From positions 41,927,079 to 41,991,078 of the forward strand of contig CM049309.1 of assembly GCA_026874595.1 (NCBI GenBank): DNA of 64,000 bases, given 5' to 3'. Within the stretch, counting starts at the first letter, position 1. The number at the start of each line of letters is the position of its first letter. The translations under genes and the position numbers were made by a program. Below the pieces are notes generated by a model. That model did no database searches and had not been told where the DNA came from. It saw only the letters and a list, made by a program, of their open reading frames with translations. Shown piece by piece: positions 1 to 11,354 of the stretch. The stretch is from Sipunculus nudus. Lineage: Eukaryota > Annelida > Sipuncula > Golfingiida > Sipunculidae.

Positions 1-1575
1 GCCATCTCCTATATTAGGAATCTACAGTGCCCTCTCCTATATACGGAATCTACAGTGCCCTCTCCTATATACGGAATCTACAGTGCCCTCTCCTATATAA
101 GGAATCTACAGTGCCCTCTTATATACGGAATCTACAGTGCCCTCTCCTATATAAGGAATCTACAGTGCCCTCCTATATACGGAATCTACAGTGCCCTCTC
201 ATATACGGAATCTACAGTGCCCTCTCCTATATAAGGAATCTACAGTGCCCTCTTATATACGGAATCTACAGTACCCTCTCTTATATAAGGAATCTACAGT
301 ACCCTCTCCTATATACGGAATCTACAGTGCCCTCTCTTATATACGGAATCTACAGTGCCCTCTCCTATATACGGAATCTACAGTACCCTCTCCCAAAAAC
401 GGAATCTACAGTGCCCTCTCCTATATAAGAAATCTACAGTACCCTCTCATATACGGAATCTACAGTACCCTCTCTTATATAAGGAATCTACAGTACCCTC
501 TCCTATATACGGAATCTACAGTGCCCTCTCCTATATAAGAAATCTACAGTACCCTCTCATATACGGATTCTACAGTACCCTCTCTTATATAAGGAATCTA
601 CAGTACCCTCTCCTATATACGGAATCTACAGTGCCCTCTCTTATAAACGGAATCTACAGTACCCTCTCATATACGGAATCTACAGTACCCTCTCTTATAT
701 AAGGAATCTACAGTACCCTCTCCTATATACGGAATCTACAGTACCCTCTCCTATATAAGAAATCTACAGTACCCTCTCCTATACGGAATCTACAGTACCC
801 TCTCTTATATAAGGAATCTACAGTACCCTCTCCTATATACGGAATCTACAGTGCCCTCTCTTATATACGGAATCTACAGTACCCTCTCATATACGGAATC
901 TACAGTACCCTCTCTTATATAAGGAATCTACAGTACCCTCTCATATACGGAATCTACAGTACCCTCTGTTATATAAGGAATCTACAGTACCCTCTCCTAT
1001 ATACGGAATCTACAGTACCCTCTCTTATATAAGGAATCTACAGTACCCTCTCTTATATAAGGAATCTACAGTACCCTCTCATATACGGAATCTACAGTAC
1101 CCTCTCCTATATGAGGAATCTACAGTATACCCTCTCTAATATTATTAATCTACAGTACCCTCTCATATACGGAATCTACAGTACCCTCTCTTATATAAGG
1201 AATCTACAGTATACCCTCTCTAATATTATTATTCTACAGTACCCTCTCATATACGGAATCTACAGTACCCTCTCTTATATAAGGAATCTACAGTACCCTC
1301 TCATATACGGAATCTACAGTACCCTCTCTTATATAAGGAATCTACAGTATACCCTCTCTAATATGATTAATCTACAGTGCCCTCTCATATACGGAATCTA
1401 CAGTACCCTCTCCTATATAAGGAATCTACAGTAACCTCTCTTATATAAGGAGTTTATAGTGCCCTCTTATCAACAGAATCTACAGTACCCTCTCTTATAT
1501 AAGGAATCTACAGTACCCTCTCCTATAGACGGAATCTACAGTACCCTCTCTACAGAATCTACAGTACGGATCTAA
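1..1575. repeat. 26-28 bp minisatellite array with higher-order structure, truncated by the window edge
   Basis: Tandem units of the form GGAATCTACAGTRCCCTCTC plus a variable TATATA(A/C) tail run without a break from base 1. Units are mostly 28 bp (tail CTATATAC or TTATATAAG) or 26 bp (tail ATATAC). From about 425 a four-unit block of 28+28+28+26 = 110 bp recurs. Between about 1115 and 1370 a three-unit block of 84 bp recurs, marked by the insertion GTATACC and the tail TAATATTATT. The first third mostly carries GTGCCC and the later part mostly GTACCC, so variants spread locally. Copies decay at the right edge (1440-1575). Reading frames of up to 133 codons through it exist because three 28-bp units make 84 bp, and they repeat one peptide in all frames. 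No function is evident. Confidence 0.97.
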
Positions 1576-3494
1576 AATCCCCTCAAACAAAAATTTGAAG
1601 AGATCATGTTTAAGAAAATCCTCCGTACATTTAGGTAAAGGAAAAATTATGTTCATCTTCGGTCTGTTATTTTCCCCTCAGAAATTGTGTATATGCATTT
1701 ATATAAGGAGAGTTTGAAATTCACATATCCCCCTGAACCTCCTCCCCCCCCCCCCCAAAAAAAAAAAAAAAATTGTGCAGATATCCGGATGAGCCTGATT
1801 AAAAGGCTGATGTCTACCACTTCTGATGTGATGTATAAATAAGGTGCTCGTCTAGCCTGTTTATTCCTACAAACCCAATGCTTCATATATTTCTATATTA
1901 ATGTTACTTATATATTTTGATATTTGCATTATTCAATACACATTTAAAATAAATACGACTATCATCAAACACATTTCAGCTTATGCAAAAATGCTGGGTC
2001 CTAATTGAACCATGAGTTCCTAAAAAACAGTCACCTGCTTTTCTTTATATATAAGTTATTGGAGCATACGTGGCGCCATATCGGCCCTCTGGCATTAAGA
2101 CCAGATTACTGGCTGTCAACAAATACCATTGCCTATATACACTGAGTAGGATTGCCACGGCTATAGAGCATATATGTTGCATGCGCTAGTAAACTTGGTG
2201 ACCTAGTATAACTAGAGTACACACGGAGCAACGCTCCATTATCACATCAAGATGGGCTTCAAAAGGACAACTTTCGTTGAATTGGTAATTGCTTGTGCTT
2301 GTGTATAGCGGGTAAACACAATATTAAAAATTACTCAAATTTAACCTGCGTTTAAATATGAAAAAGTACATAGATTTTATATACATTTAATATACAATAT
2401 TTTATAATATATTATAAATATACATTACATATAAATTATACAAATATGCAAATTACGCAGATAATTAAGTTTGTTGTTTATGTATATTTTTATAAGATCA
2501 GAATAATGTATATTTTTATAAGATGCCCCTAGGTATAGCAAACATAATCAATGTCAATGAAGGGGTTCGCTGTTTGTTTAGGTATAACTGATCTTTCCCT
2601 CCGGACCTGACCAGCTGAATCAATGGTAACAGGGGCGTATACATGCGGGGGGGATGGGGGGGGGGGGGGTGGGCAGTGTAATGTTTGTTAACTCATATTT
2701 ATTTTATGTTCGAATATTTAAGTATACGCACACATATTTAATTATACACACGAATTTTAAGTATATTAATATATGCATGCCTCTCAATGGATTTGGCAAT
2801 GTTATTCCCATGGTAAAATGCAACGGTCAGTTGTATTCGGCCGTTTTAAAAGAAAAATGCGGGCCGTTTTGTTTTGAATTTGATCGTTTTTGCACAGGGT
2901 GTTTTCCCCTTTTGGCCATTCGAACAGAAAACTATAGTCTGAAACTGGGAAAAAAAGTACCAGTGAAACCTTGATATATGCTGCTTGCCAAAACCAACAT
3001 AAATAACAAGATTTTTCAGTGTTGTTCAGAAACTTACTTAAAGCACTTCTTCTTTTACACATTCAACATAATATTAGATCTTGAGAAAATATATTTGATA
3101 TGTTTGCTGCTTAACACCCCAGGCGGATGATGCAAATTAATGAACCCAATGGATTAGTACTATAAATTCCGCCAGGGCAAATAAGAATTCACTCAGTTTT
3201 TTTTTTATCGTGTTCACCGTATTTATGAAATCAATTATACATTAAAATAAGTGCATTTGTACTATTTCTGGTAATTAAAAATTTATTAAAACAGTCTAGC
3301 ATATGTGGTTGATTTGTTCCTATTATTATTTATTTGTGCTTATACTAGTCTCCAATAAATGTTTACTCTCGAGTCTTCTAATAAGGAAAAACCATTTTTC
3401 GAGAATCTCACAAAACTATCTTTCTTTGTCTATAAGTGAAATAAACTTTTAACAGGACATGGTGCTTTTTTTCTTGGTCCTAAATTGTACAGTG

Positions 3495-3496
<2 letters not shown>
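1576..3496. other. AT-rich non-coding stretch
   Basis: I see no supported gene here. Landmarks are a 13-bp poly-C run joined directly to a 16-bp poly-A run (1744-1772), a guanine-rich tract at about 2646-2670 next to the phrase CAGGGGCGTATAC, and a TATA-rich block at 2380-2460. An open frame of 106 codons begins at 2654 inside the poly-G tract and has no splice or homology support. The CAGGGGCGT phrase resembles the edge of the GGGGCGTCAATA repeat family found intact near 11125 and 22973. Confidence 0.6.

Positions 3497-3548
<52 letters not shown>
3497..3548. repeat. (AT)26 microsatellite
   Basis: Uninterrupted alternating AT for 52 bp. It generates the spurious YIYIYI frames on both strands. 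It sits just before a fragment ending in AAATCCTGGATACGCCATTG, which resembles the dispersed CCTGGATCYRCCCCTG repeat edge seen at 20350 and 59580. Confidence 0.97.
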
Positions 3549-3551
<3 letters not shown>

Positions 3552-5085
3552 TTGCCATACGAGAAGAGGTAAAGGCACCGTGCATACCCCGAATCTGGTG
3601 CTCCCCCCAATATCTTCAAATCCTGGATACGCCATTGACCGCAAGCTTATTGGTACATACATGTATAATGTATTGTAAAGAGCAACGGGTCAAATCCGGA
3701 TTGGCGTGTGGTTTCTCTTTGCGAAACATGTTTATCGAATTGATAAGCACCTATATGTTTTGACCACTGACATTGTTTTACTGAAATGATATCCTTTACA
3801 AATATAATTACCATTTGTTTTCTTATATAGCGCAAATATCAACATTTTATGCTAATATAGCCCAACCGTTATCACATGACGCTTCACATTATCGTATTCT
3901 TTAGAACTGATCGATTGAATAAAACACTTTTAAGCAGTTTTTTTTATTCATAGCATAAAAATGCATAAACAGGTCAAAGATATAATTTAATAAATTATTC
4001 TCTGCCTAATAGGCAGCCAATGGAGTTCTTTTAATGCTTTACTAGCACTATCATACTTAGTTAGTAATCAGCTTGGCTGTCATGTTTTGAATACGCCGAG
4101 GTTTCTTTATATCAACATCAGGTAAACCTATGTTAAGAGCTTTTGCGTAGTCTAGGTATTTGAGAATAGAACCACAAGCCAAAACCTAAGCACTTTGTTT
4201 CGGTAGGACACCCCGGATCTGCTTTAGTCTATATATATATATATATATATATATAAAGTTTCCCATTGCTACTTTGCATTTACCTGAAATTTGATACTTG
4301 AAATTAAGTTTTTCGTCCATTTCACCTCCGAGGTTGGTATCTTAATATGCATATATTGGGAATGTAAGTCAGTTCTTCTTATAATATTATGCTAAAACTA
4401 GTTAACATAAAATTTTCAGTTTACATGTGAGCCTGCTCAGCTGTGAAACTGGTCAGCCTGTCTTTAAATTCTAATAGTCTTTATTAATGTTGATAGAATA
4501 ATACAAAAATTTCGTATTTCATTGGTAGGCCTACGCATGTCACCTTTAATGTTAAAGTTAAAACTACAACAGATCTGGGTTATTGTATATTGTGACATGT
4601 TTAGTCCAACCGTTCAGAAACCAGGATTTAAAGAAATGTCGTATTCATCATAAATCGAAGAATTTTTTAATCGAAAGCTTATGTAAAATACACTTCGGCA
4701 GTGTTTTTCCCTTTACATAGCGTTTGATAAGCACTGTGGTGATAAGCTGCAAAAAAAATATATATATATATTTGCCCCGTGTTTTCCCCAAATTTATCAC
4801 CTTGAGCCAGCAGCCTCTGGGGTAAATTTGTTACAATGTAATCACCTGTCAGCAATCTGGCCCTCTGAGCAACCCAAATAATTGTTTCTGATCAGAGCTC
4901 AGTATTATAAACAAGCTGTGTTTTTCATTCAAAAACAGTCATTCGAACATATTCTTAACTGAGGCCCCGAAGTAGGCCTACATATGTTTCCCTCTCATAA
5001 ACACCATGCATATTTGATTTTATATGTTTTTTTCCGGCAAACCATGTAAGATTTGGAGTTATTTTTACCTCTTTCTTCGATGTCA

Positions 5086-5088
<3 letters not shown>
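3549..5088. other. AT-rich non-coding stretch with small AT tracts
   Basis: No supported gene. It contains an (AT)12 tract at 4231-4255 and a short A7(TA)n tract at 4751-4772. The rest is ordinary AT-rich sequence with no repeat I could match within the window. Confidence 0.6.

Positions 5089-5153
<65 letters not shown>
5089..5153. repeat. (AT)32 microsatellite
   Basis: Alternating AT for about 65 bp without interruption. Confidence 0.97.
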
Positions 5154-5156
<3 letters not shown>

Positions 5157-5439
5157 CGCCGCGTATATCAGTTAAGCGACAGCTAGACCAAGTTTGGGCT
5201 TGATTGTATGAGTAGAAGTATTACAACAAAAGAGCTTGAAGAACTGACCTTCGACCTTAAAATCAGACAAAAGTACTCAGCGTGTGTCAATCGTCAATCA
5301 TGGCATTGGCTCGGCTTCATCTCACGATTGCCATGCATGACATACGCCTCGTAAAACCTTACATGATGTATATAGCACGTACCTCACTGCATAACAATAC
5401 TTACTTACTGTACTTACTGTATGTAGTGAGCAAAAAAAG

Positions 5440-5600
5440 CGAGCAGAAAAGTCGAACAGGAATCGACTTTTTTTATCGCGATGAATGCAAGCGCGATGAA
5501 AAGCGTACATGGAAATGCTACAACTTGTTTGAACTGTCTCGACTTTTCTGCACGATGAAAAGCGCGCAGAAAAGCGTATACATGGAAAACGGGCCTCAGG
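5440..5600. repeat. CpG-rich cluster of small hairpins
   Basis: AAAAGTCGA (5447-5455) is followed after 7 bases by its exact complement TCGACTTTT (5463-5471). Downstream, CTTTTCTGC near 5543 pairs with GCAGAAAAG near 5567. The phrases GCGATGAAAAGCG and ACATGGAAA recur. The block is richer in CpG than its AT-rich surroundings, so it may be a young inserted element (a DNA-transposon end is one option), but I could not find its termini. Overlapping frames (5282-5692 and others) read through it without coding features. Confidence 0.45.
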
Positions 5601-5881
5601 CCAATCTTAGGCATGGTGTCCAACGCTCGTTTTTTTTACACTGCTATGATGGGTCATTTTTGCTTCACCGCTGTCAGGCGGGAATTGTGTGAAAATGAGA
5701 TGCACAAGCTGCAGTTTTTAATTGTTCCTGTTTACCTGCTTAGTTTAGCCTACAAATTTTCAACTAAACTTTTAAAGTACATGTTCAAAATAGTACATCC
5801 CAAACTTTATGACTCTTATAGATTTAAAACAGGTAATATTTCTATAATGCTCCATGTCAAGTCCAGAACTGGATAGTCTAA

Positions 5882-5883
<2 letters not shown>

Positions 5884-5928
<45 letters not shown>

Positions 5929-5940
5929 TATTTATATATG
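5884..5940. repeat. AT microsatellite, slightly interrupted
   Basis: Alternating AT with TACATATATATTTATATATG at its right edge. Confidence 0.95.
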
Positions 5941-6055
5941 TATGTATATATAGGCCAGTCCAGGTTTGAATTACTCCGTGTCAAACTGGGGTGATCTATT
6001 GATTTGTTATGAGCATTTTCCCTTTCCTCCAAATTTTATTATAACCGTCTACTTA

Positions 6056-6345
6056 GGCAAAAAAATGTACGGTTCTTAGACACATTTTTTCAGAAATCAG
6101 TGCGGGCGGGCGGGCGGTATTTTATTTTTTACTTTGTATGTTTCGATAAAAATGTTATATGATCAGGGAAAAGCATAAAAATAATATTTGTTTTTGGTAA
6201 ACAGGTAAAAGCAATACATAAATTGTATTATTTATCTTCTAGAAAGATACAAATCAAAGTAAAAACTTTTTTTATGGGGGGGGGGGGGGTGTTAAAATTG
6301 AAGCGGGCGGTTCCTGAGAACCATACCTTTTATTTTTGTTTGGCC
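6056..6345 (+). mobile_element. Harbinger-like MITE, copy 1, with TTA target duplication
   Basis: This is a non-coding element of about 290 bp that starts GGCAAAAAAATGTACGGTTC and ends in the near-complement ending TTTGGCC. Its terminal inverted repeats contain GGTATGGTTCTCAGGCA and its complement TGCCTGAGAACCATACC in slightly diverged form. It is bounded by TTA at 6053-6055 and TTA at 6346-6348. A GG-initial inverted repeat with a TWA 3-bp duplication is the usual signature of PIF/Harbinger transposons (established knowledge). Inside are a (CGGG)n tract (6103-6117), a conserved GTATTTTATTTTT segment and an expanded poly-G run (6277-6289). The same element is intact at 43013-43288 and broken at 8707 and 57423. 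Confidence 0.8.
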
Positions 6346-6861
6346 TTACATTACTTTCATATGTAGGTGGTCCTTGCATATTCAACCTTTTTCCCGGTGT
6401 TCCCATGTGACTCTCTAGTTTGAATTTTTACCATTATAAATTCAAAGTCTGTCAAATGAAAATACATATCATGCTGGTGGTGTAATTATTGTTTTTGTTG
6501 CCCAGCCATGTAGAAAGCTGCTTCCCCCCACATACTAGATTCTTTTCTATTATACTGTATCAAACGTAAGTTTGCTTCAGGGCCTTTAGTTACAAACTGC
6601 GTCTGTAATATTTGTCATGCATGTATAATAATAAATGACTATAATCAATCATACATTTCTTACCTTTGTATAATTGAGTGAGTTTGCGGATGAACTGACA
6701 TGTGTAACGTGTAATGAATAATTTCCAGAGCTTCGACCAAAATAGGCCAGTTGTTGTCTAAACAAAACTTGTGTTGTGTGTTATGAATTGTGTCCGGAGC
6801 AATTTTACTTTGGTACCTGGCCCTCGTATTTATAGGAAGCATGTCGGCACGCACAGCCTTT

Positions 6862-8618
6862 ATATTTCAATGAAACATAAAGACATGCAAGGAACTAGAG
6901 CCGGAACCACGGGGTGTGTAACTGTTGAGCACATTGCCCTATATTTCTACGGGACCAGAGCCAGGGCCATGAAGTGTGTAACGTTTTAGCACATTGCCCT
7001 AATCTTTCTACGTGACCAGAGCCAGAGCAACGAAGTGTGTAACTGTTTAGCACATTGCCCTAATCTTTCTACGGGACCAAAGCCAGAGCCACGAAATGTG
7101 TAAATTTTTAGCACATTGCCCTAATATTTCTAAGGGACCTGGACCAGAGCCACGAAGTGTGTAACTGTTTAACACATTGCCCTTATATTTCAATAGGACC
7201 AAAGCCAGAGCCACGAAATGTGTAACTTTTTAGCACATTGCCCTAATATTTCTAAGGGACCAGAGCCAGAGCCACGAAGTGTGTAACTGTTTAGCACATT
7301 GCCCTAATCTTTCTACGGGACCAAAGCCAGAGCCACGAAATGTGTAAATTTTTAGCACATTGCCCTAATATTTCTAAGGGACCTGGACCAGAGCCACGAA
7401 GTGTGTAACTGTTTAACACATTGCCCTTATATTTCTATAGGACCAAAGCCAGAGCCACGAAATGTGTAACTTTTTAGCACATTGCCCTAATATTTCTAAG
7501 GGACCAGAGCCAGAGCCACGAAGTGTGTAACTGTTTAGCACATTGCCCTAATCTTTCTACGGGACCAAAGCCAGAGCCACGAAATGTGTAAATTTTTAGC
7601 ACATTGCCCTAATATTTCTAAGGGACCTGGGCCAGAGCCACGAAGTGTGTAACTGTTTAACACATTGCCCTTATATTTCTATAGGACCAAAGCCAGAGCC
7701 ACAAAATGTGTAACTGTTTAACACAATGCCCTAATATTTCTATAGGACCAGAGCCAGGGCCACGATGTGAGTAACGATTTGGCACATTATCCTTATATTT
7801 CTAAGGGACCTGAGCCAGAGCCATGAAGTGTGTAACTGTTTAGCACATTGCCCTAATATTTCTCCGGCGCCAGAACCAGAGCCACGAAGTGTGTAACTGT
7901 TTAGCACATTGCCCTAATATTTCTACGGCACCAGAGCCAGAGCCATGAAGTGTGTAACTGTTTAGCACATTGCCCTAATATTTCTACGGCACCAAAGCCA
8001 GAGCCACGAAGTGTGTAACTGTTAAGCACATTGCCCTAATATTTCTACGGCACCAAAGCCAAAGCCACGAAGTGTGTAACTGTTTAGCACATTGCCCTAA
8101 TATTTCTACGGCACCAAAGCCAGAGCCACGAAGTGTGTAACTGTTATGCACATTGCCCTAATATTTCTACGGCACCAAAGCCAAAGCCACGAAGTGTGTA
8201 ACTGTTTAGCACATTGCCCTAATATTTCTACGGCACCAAAGCCAGAGCCACGAAGTGTGTAACTGTTTTGCAAATTGCCCTAATATTTCTACGGCACCAG
8301 AGCCAGAGCCACGAAGTGTGTAACTGTTCAGCACATTGCCCTAATATTTCTACGGCACCAAAGCCAAAGCCACGAAGTGTGTAACTGTTTAGCACATTGC
8401 CCTAATATTTCTACGGCACCAAAGCCAGAGCCACGAAGTGTGTAACTGTTTAGCACATTGCCCTAATATTTCTACGGCACCAAAGCCAAAGCCACGAAGT
8501 GTGTAACTGTTTAGCACATTGCCCTAATATTTCTACGGCACCAGAATCAGAGCCACGAGCTGTTTGTAACTATTTAGCAGTTTATTCTTATATTTCAACG
8601 GCCACGAGATGTGTAATT
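6862..8618. repeat. 61-bp satellite array with 244-bp and 122-bp higher-order repeats
   Basis: Units share GCACATTGCCCTAATATTTC, a variable CTACGG(G/C)ACC(A) segment, and GAGCCACGAAGTGTGTAACTG. Spacing of the GCCACGAAG landmark is 61 bp. Between 7073 and about 7805 four monomers form a 244-bp block (landmark GGGACCAAAGCC followed by GAAATGTGTAAATTT at 7073, 7317 and 7561). From about 7990 a two-monomer 122-bp block alternates CCAAAGCCAGAGCC with CCAAAGCCAAAGCC. Units decay at both edges (6862-6960 and 8540-8618). No coding role is visible. Confidence 0.96.
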
Positions 8619-8706
8619 TTGCAAAGAGTGATTTTTTTTTTCAGGCCGGACTCTCCGTTGTGGAATACTCGCTAAACAGAAACCATACTGGAAAATCGGT
8701 GAGTTA

Positions 8707-8838
8707 GGCTAAAAAATTAAAGGTATGGTTTTCTGGCACCGCCCGCCTCAATTCTAACCCCCCCCCCCCCCCCCGAATTAAAAAAATTTATTTGGATTTT
8801 CATATTTCAAGAAGATATAAATAATACCATTTTTTAAA
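8707..8838 (-). mobile_element. Harbinger-like MITE fragment, minus strand
   Basis: This matches one end of the element at 6056-6345 and 43013-43288 in reverse orientation. TTA (8704-8706) is followed by GGCTAAAAAATTAAAGGTAT, then CACCGCCCGCCTCAATT, a 17-bp poly-C run (8758-8774) and the segment corresponding to the TTATTTATCTTCT region of the other copies. The match fades near 8838 and the other terminus is absent, so the copy is truncated. Confidence 0.7.
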
Positions 8839-9086
8839 TGACGTTTGTGAGAACGTGAAGGAAAGTAATATATTGTTGTATAAGAAATATACAGTATCAG
8901 ATAATTGTAGTGAAGAAATCAAATATATATCAGGTATCCGCTATAGTAGTCCTCTGGACGCCATGCGTCCTAGGTGTTTCATTAATGTACTAGTATACAG
9001 GGAAGGGGCGACATGTGTGTCTTAGTTTCTTATGTTGGACTGTTCCGTAATTAACGACCCGGGAAATGAACTTTTTTTCGTAGCAT

Positions 9087-9364
9087 TTGCGACATTCTCT
9101 TAGAATGATAAAAGTCAAAATTTGTATCTGATACGTTTGAAAGAGATTTTTGCGACATTCTGTTAAAATGATAATAGTAATGCATGGTTTGTGTCTGATC
9201 CTTTTGACAGAGATATTTGCGACATTCTGTTAAACATGATAATAATCATAGTTTGTATCTGATACTCTTCAATGAGATATTTTCGACATTCTGTTAAAAA
9301 TGCTAATAGTTATAGTGTGCATCTGATACTTTTGAAGGAGATATTTGCGACATTCATTTAAAAA
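9087..9364. repeat. 63-67 bp tandem repeat, about four and a half copies
   Basis: The landmark TTGCGACATTCTGTTA recurs at about 9088, 9151, 9218, 9283 and 9346, followed each time by GATAATAGT-like sequence and TGTATCTGATACTTTTGA. The spacing of 63-67 bp and moderate divergence indicate an old short tandem block. It ends where the Helitron-like element begins at 9365. Confidence 0.88.
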
Positions 9365-10684
9365 CTAGAATACGGGTAGTCGACAAGCGACTACGTGTAT
9401 CCGCCAAAATCAGAGAAGGACGGGTGAAGTAAGGCATGGATTGAGTGGCAAGGGGATATAGAGTTACATGTGTTAAATATTAGAATGGATCTCTGCCACA
9501 TAAACATGATTGTAGGTGGCGCCACCTGTTATTTGAACGAGAAACTATCCAAGATATATACACATGCAGAATTTCATGTGGAAAAGTCAAACCACTGCAG
9601 AGATATGAGTGATTTTATCCCACAGCAGACAAACAGATGGACGCTGTGCAAAAATGGCTGCAGGTGGCGCCACCATTTTTGTTCATGTTATAAAGCTATC
9701 GAAGGGCTACATTTGTGTAAAAAAAATTTTCCTGATTGGTTGAATGAGTCCGGAGATATAAGCATGGATGTCTACAGCGTGAACGTGAATGTAGGTGGCG
9801 CCACCTGTCATAAAATCAAGAAAGCTATGCGGGATGTATAAGCATGCTGAATTTCATGTAATTTGGTCAAACCACTGCAGAGATAGAGTGATTTTAACCA
9901 AAGGCAGACAAACAGATGGACGCTGTGCAAAAATGGCTGCAGGTGGCGCCACCATTTTTGTGTATGTTATAAAGCTATCGAAGGGCTACATTAGTGAAAA
10001 TTTTTTTTCCTGATTGGTCAAACGGTTCCCGAGATATGAGCTTGGATGTCTGCAGCATAAACGTAAATGTAGGTGGCGCCACCTGTCACAAAATCAAGAA
10101 AGCTATCTAGGATGTATACGCATGCCGAATTTAGGTGAATTAGTCAAACCACTGCAGAGATATGAGTGATTTTAACCCCAGGCAGATTAACAAATGGACA
10201 CTGTGCAAACATGGTTGCAGGTGGCGCCACCTTTTGTTGTGTATGTTATAAAGCTATCCCAGGGCTACATTTGTGTAAAAAAATTTTCCGGATCGGTCAA
10301 ACGGTTCCCGAGATATATGGGTTTATGTGTGGAGCGTTAACGTGAATGTAGGTGGCGCCACCTGTCATTAAATCAAGAAAGCTATCTAGGATGTGTATGC
10401 ATGCTGATTTTTAGGTGAATTAGTCAAACCACTGCAGAGATATGAGTGATTTTAACCCCAGGCAGATGAACAAATGGACACTGTGAAAACATGGTTGCAG
10501 GTGGCGCCACCTTTGTTGTGTATGTTATAAAGCTATCCCAGGGCTACACTTGTGTAAAATTTTTTTCCGGATCGGTCAAACGGTTCCCGAGATATATGGG
10601 TTTATGTGTGGAGCGTTAACGTGAATGTAGGTGGCGCCACCTGTCACAAAATCGAGAAAGCTATCTAGGATGTATATGCATGCC
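9365..10684 (-). mobile_element. Helitron-like element built from 279-bp units, minus strand, 5' end missing
   Basis: On the minus strand the 3' end reads a GTAGTCG/CGACTAC hairpin, seven bases, then CTAG followed by T, the canonical Helitron terminus. In + coordinates CTAG is 9365-9368. The body is about four and a half tandem units of 278-280 bp. Each carries two copies of AGGTGGCGCCACC: type A at 9513, 9793, 10071, 10350 and 10629, type B at 9662, 9941, 10219 and 10499. Units also share GAGATATGAGTGATTTTA and CGGTTCCCGAGATAT. The canonical 5' TC start seen in the copy at 46379 is not found; homology stops at about 10684. A 123-codon frame at 9470-9841 is a by-product of a unit length near 3 x 93 and is not coding. 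There is no Rep/helicase, so it is non-autonomous. Confidence 0.78.
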
Positions 10685-11124
10685 GGGTCGCACCATGAGT
10701 GATGGCAAACTTTAACGTTTCGTAGCTGCAGCTTTTCTCATCACTCGAACAGTGATGAAATACAAATAAGACATTTTACAAAATTTAACCACATATAGAA
10801 AAAAAGAATCGAAATTCAGTTCTGTACACGAACATGACAATCATTACCAACGTTGCTGTTTCCTATAATTCTTTAGAGTTTTATCTTATATAAACATACC
10901 TATCAAGGTCCACACCATCGGCCGATGCATCTTACAAATTCTAGGCCTGGTTTAGGTTTATTTAGCAAATGTTTCTGGTCAGAGTAAAATCTCTGTCTGC
11001 AAGCTGAGGTTTCTAATATCCCATAAACGTCAGCTAGTATTCGAATACACCAGCCTTACTCCTCTGTGGCTGTGACCCATCCACCTCTTCCTAGTTCATG
11101 GGTACAAGGTATTCCAATCAGTGA
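10685..11124. other. Non-coding stretch, nothing recognised
   Basis: I see no repeat of other window sequence and no supported gene in this 440-bp stretch. Confidence 0.5.
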
Positions 11125-11275
11125 CGTCAACATATCTTAAGGGGGGGGTGACTTGCACATACACACAGTGACACACATACATGTATCATATTAAACGCCC
11201 CCCCCCCTTGCGAAAAAGTGGGGGGAGGGGGGGGGGGTTATAACATCAAATATTGACGCCCCTGCTTCCAATGTA
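11125..11275 (-). repeat. Dispersed GGGGCGTCAATA family, minus strand
   Basis: The reverse complement begins GCAGGGGCGTCAATA, continues through a poly-C/poly-G block and CCCCCACTTTTTCGCAAGGG, and matches the + strand sequence at 22973-23055. Homopolymer runs of C and G dominate (11197-11240). Its length and termini are unclear. Confidence 0.55.
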
Positions 11276-11354
11276 GCTGCAGTACCATATAGATCCCCAA
11301 TTGGTGTTCAAAGCATCTGTCCTGAAAATAAATAGCTTTTCGGTAGGTGTTGGC

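Noticed and set aside
27-1434. Open frames of 107-133 codons at the left edge
   Set aside because: They run through the 28-bp minisatellite, encode the same NLQCPLIYGIYSALSY-type repeat in every frame, and have no non-repeat sequence.
2654-2974. 106-codon frame
   Set aside because: It starts inside a poly-G tract and has no domain, splice site or codon pattern to support it.
9470-10013. Frames of 123 and 72 codons with cysteine-containing repeats
   Set aside because: They lie in Helitron-like 279-bp units; the frame persists because 279 is divisible by three and breaks where a unit is 278 or 280 bp.
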